8,736 nt of DNA, taken from assembly GCA_039024295.1 (NCBI GenBank), contig JBCDIQ010000248.1, positions 1-8,736 of the forward strand, given 5' to 3'. The DNA is from JBCDIQ01 sp039024295. GTDB taxonomy: Bacteria; Bacteroidota; Bacteroidia; J057. The position numbers and the translations under genes were made by a program. This document shows positions 7,445-8,736 of this stretch, in pieces (the first letter of the stretch is position 1; each line of letters opens with the position of its first letter). The notes beneath the pieces are model-generated. The model ran no database searches, was not told the origin of the DNA, and was given only the letters and a program-made list of their open reading frames with translations.

Positions 7445-7474
7445 TTGAAATTCGTTTTGGTTTTTCTATATTCG
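7445..7474 (+). promoter_or_regulatory. Candidate promoter for the PKD/T9SS gene
   Basis: TTG at 7445-7447, a 19-base spacer, then TATATTCG at 7467-7474. This fits the Bacteroidota TTG / TAnnTTTG layout with one mismatch in the -7 element (C for T). Transcription would start near 7480, leaving a leader of about 40 bases. The rest of the 138-base gap (7382-7519) is AT-rich. It holds a 6-mer GGACTA twice (7487-7492 and 7497-7502, ten bases apart) and no convincing terminator for miaE. Confidence 0.4.
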
Positions 7475-7519
7475 TGTATAAGGTAAGGACTAGTTGGGAC
7501 TAATTAACACCTCGCTATT

Positions 7520-8338
7520 TTGTTTATAATCAGAAAAATAATAAGCTGGACCAGTATAGCAATATGTATGTATTGTTTGCTTTGGAATAGCTCTCTGGCT
7601 ATCCCCTCCTCTCATATGATGGTAGCGGCAAGCTCTGGAGTAGTCGTAGACCTGGGGCTTGATACAGTCGTTTGCAATTCTTACACCTTAGATGCAGGCA
7701 ACCCTGGTCAGAGCTATTTATGGAACGATAGCTCAACCTCCCAGCAGATAACCGTCACCCAAAGCGGTACTTACCATGTGCAGGTGACTGACACCAATGG
7801 TTGTACAGGTGCAGATACGGTGATTGTCACGATTCTTACGCAACCTATCGCTTATCCTTACATTATTACCCAGACTGGCCAAACTGTATCTTTTGGCGAC
7901 TCCTCCAAAGGGGGAAACCTTTCTTATTTGTGGGATTTTGGGGATGGGAGTACCAGCACATTGCCTAACCCAACCCATACTTTTTCGCCAATGTTTGCAC
8001 CGACCGTGGTTGTAACAGTGACAAACAAATGCGGAACTGCTCAGGCGTTTTTTGAGACAACAGGTCCAATTGGCAACCTGAAAAGCCAGCTTTTTGGTGA
8101 GAATATTTCCATTTTCCCCAACCCTGGTGACGGGAGACTCAATGTTACATTTGGCAAAATCTACCAGGATCTTATCCTGGAAGTAATTAATATTCGAGGT
8201 CGAATTATTAAAAGTAGCCCGATTGATATACCTGGACAACAACTAGATATAGACTTGAGTGATTTACCAAAGGGCACGTACTTTTTAAGGTTCAGGTCAG
8301 GAGAACTGATTGCAACCAAGAAATTGACTATCCTGTAA
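7520..8338 (+). CDS. Secreted PKD-domain protein with T9SS sorting tail
   Basis: This 272-residue exported protein has no recognised catalytic domain. From a TTG start, residues 1-27 form a signal peptide (RK pair, hydrophobic core, SLA|IPS). The next ATG (7568, residue 17) would delete the basic region and much of the core, so TTG 7520 is preferred; an in-frame TAA at 7505-7507 limits further extension. Residues about 43-107 match the Ig-like repeat common in Bacteroidota surface proteins (DLGLDTVVC, then SGTYHVQVTDTNGCTGADTV). Residues about 108-172 are a PKD domain with the SYLWDFGDGS signature (135-144). Residues about 197-272 are a type A T9SS CTD (ISIFPNPGDGRL, DLPKGTYFLRF, ending KKLTIL). 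For such a short cargo most of the chain is domain plus tail. Likely role: surface binding or adhesion (inference). Confidence 0.85.
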   Translation: MFIIRKIISWTSIAICMYCLLWNSSLAIPSSHMMVAASSGVVVDLGLDTVVCNSYTLDAGNPGQSYLWNDSSTSQQITVTQSGTYHVQVTDTNGCTGADTVIVTILTQPIAYPYIITQTGQTVSFGDSSKGGNLSYLWDFGDGSTSTLPNPTHTFSPMFAPTVVVTVTNKCGTAQAFFETTGPIGNLKSQLFGENISIFPNPGDGRLNVTFGKIYQDLILEVINIRGRIIKSSPIDIPGQQLDIDLSDLPKGTYFLRFRSGELIATKKLTIL

Positions 8339-8340
8339 AT

Positions 8341-8702
8341 TTGTTCAGTCAACACCTCTCGAAATTCCATGAACGTGAAAACCTGGAACCAATGAGACCT
8401 ATTCAGGCCAAACCGCAAATTTTTGAATTACTGATTAGCGTCAGCATTGAGGACCCATACTTTGCTAATGATGTTACCATCTTCCCAAATCCAAATGAAG
8501 GAACATTTTATGTGAGATTTGGGGAGATAAGGGAAGAGATTTTCATTGAGGTATTTGATACAAGCAATCGCGGATTATTTTAGGACTTTCAAGTCAATCC
8601 GAAGAATACTTAATGGACTTAAGCCAGGCCCCAAAAGGATTTTACTTGGTCAAGTTCAACACAGGTAATCGAAAGGCATTAAAGAAACTGCTTATTTTTT
8701 AA
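8341..8702 (+). pseudogene. Frameshifted, signal-less T9SS CTD remnant
   Basis: A T9SS sorting domain is visible but split between two frames. In the first frame VTIFPNPNEGTFYVRFGEI leads to EVFDTSNRG, then a TAG at 8581-8583. In the other frame (bases divisible by three, for example from 8586) the domain resumes with SSQSEEYLMDLSQAPKG and runs through FYLVKFNTGNRKALKKLLIF to TAA at 8700-8702. One missing base near 8572-8574 would join them into a complete CTD. The part before the domain is only about 45 residues from a TTG, with no signal peptide or recognisable passenger, so even the repaired ORF would not be exported as it stands. The tail resembles that of the gene just upstream (xISIFPNP..G, L(S)xxPKGxYxL(V/R)xF, KKLxI at the end). 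By my hand count, 8401-8520 has 44 G+C of 120, against 55 of 120 for 4561-4680. It is most likely a decayed cargo gene; a sequencing error is the alternative for the frameshift. Confidence 0.8.
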
Positions 8703-8736
8703 GTACCTCCTCTTAAATGGTCCTAAATGAAAAAGC

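Noticed and set aside
7393..7448. AT-rich partly inverted segments AGCTTAAAAAG and CTTTTAAAAAGCTT after miaE, considered as a terminator
   Set aside because: The pairing is imperfect, nearly all A-T and interrupted by a long loop, with no T tract at the right place.
7733..8242. 169-residue minus-strand ORF opposite the PKD gene
   Set aside because: The plus strand carries a clear PKD domain and T9SS tail over the same bases; the antisense product has no recognisable features.
1..8736. CRISPR array, insertion sequence, tRNA or rRNA gene
   Set aside because: I saw no regularly spaced long repeats, transposase-like ORF or terminal inverted repeats, and no tRNA-like or rRNA-like sequence on either strand by eye.

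Overview
The window comes from a Bacteroidota genome. Three coding regions end in C-terminal domains (CTDs) typical of type IX secretion system (T9SS) cargo. One promoter matches the Bacteroidota -7 consensus TAnnTTTG, starts lack clear Shine-Dalgarno sites, and the secreted proteins are built from modules common in free-living Bacteroidota (GEVED, CARDB-like, MAM-like, CHU_C-associated Ig-like, PKD). A Saprospiria- or Cytophagia-like bacterium would fit, but I cannot place it below phylum level from this sequence. The oxygen-dependent MiaE hydroxylase suggests an organism that meets oxygen.

Layout: (1) thrB, homoserine kinase, on the minus strand at the left edge. (2) A 216-bp divergent intergenic region with no consensus promoter that I can recognise. 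(3) A 1478-residue secreted multidomain protein (1162-5598). It has a signal peptide, a GEVED-like domain, alternating CARDB-like and MAM-like modules, an Ig-like domain, further Bacteroidota surface modules, and a dockerin-like double calcium loop at the extreme C-terminus, but no T9SS CTD. (4) Starting 24 bases after its stop, in the same frame, a 361-residue secreted protein (5623-6708) with an N-terminal beta-rich domain, a fibronectin-like domain and a type A T9SS CTD. (5) A short intergenic region (6709-6790) with a heptanucleotide repeat run, a perfect inverted repeat and a TATCTTTG promoter element four bases before the next ATG. (6) miaE (6791-7381). (7) A secreted PKD/T9SS protein (7520-8338). 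(8) A frameshifted, signal-less CTD remnant (8341-8702) with lower GC, reaching nearly to the window end.

How the genes may work together: the large protein and its neighbour look like one transcription unit. The first carries a dockerin-like tail and no sorting signal. The second carries a sorting signal and a beta-sandwich-like domain that could be cohesin-like. The best candidate for something new here is that the second protein holds the first on the cell surface; this is inference. thrB and miaE are ordinary metabolic and tRNA-modification genes flanking accessory surface-protein genes. The right-hand end looks like a place where T9SS cargo genes are duplicated and lost.
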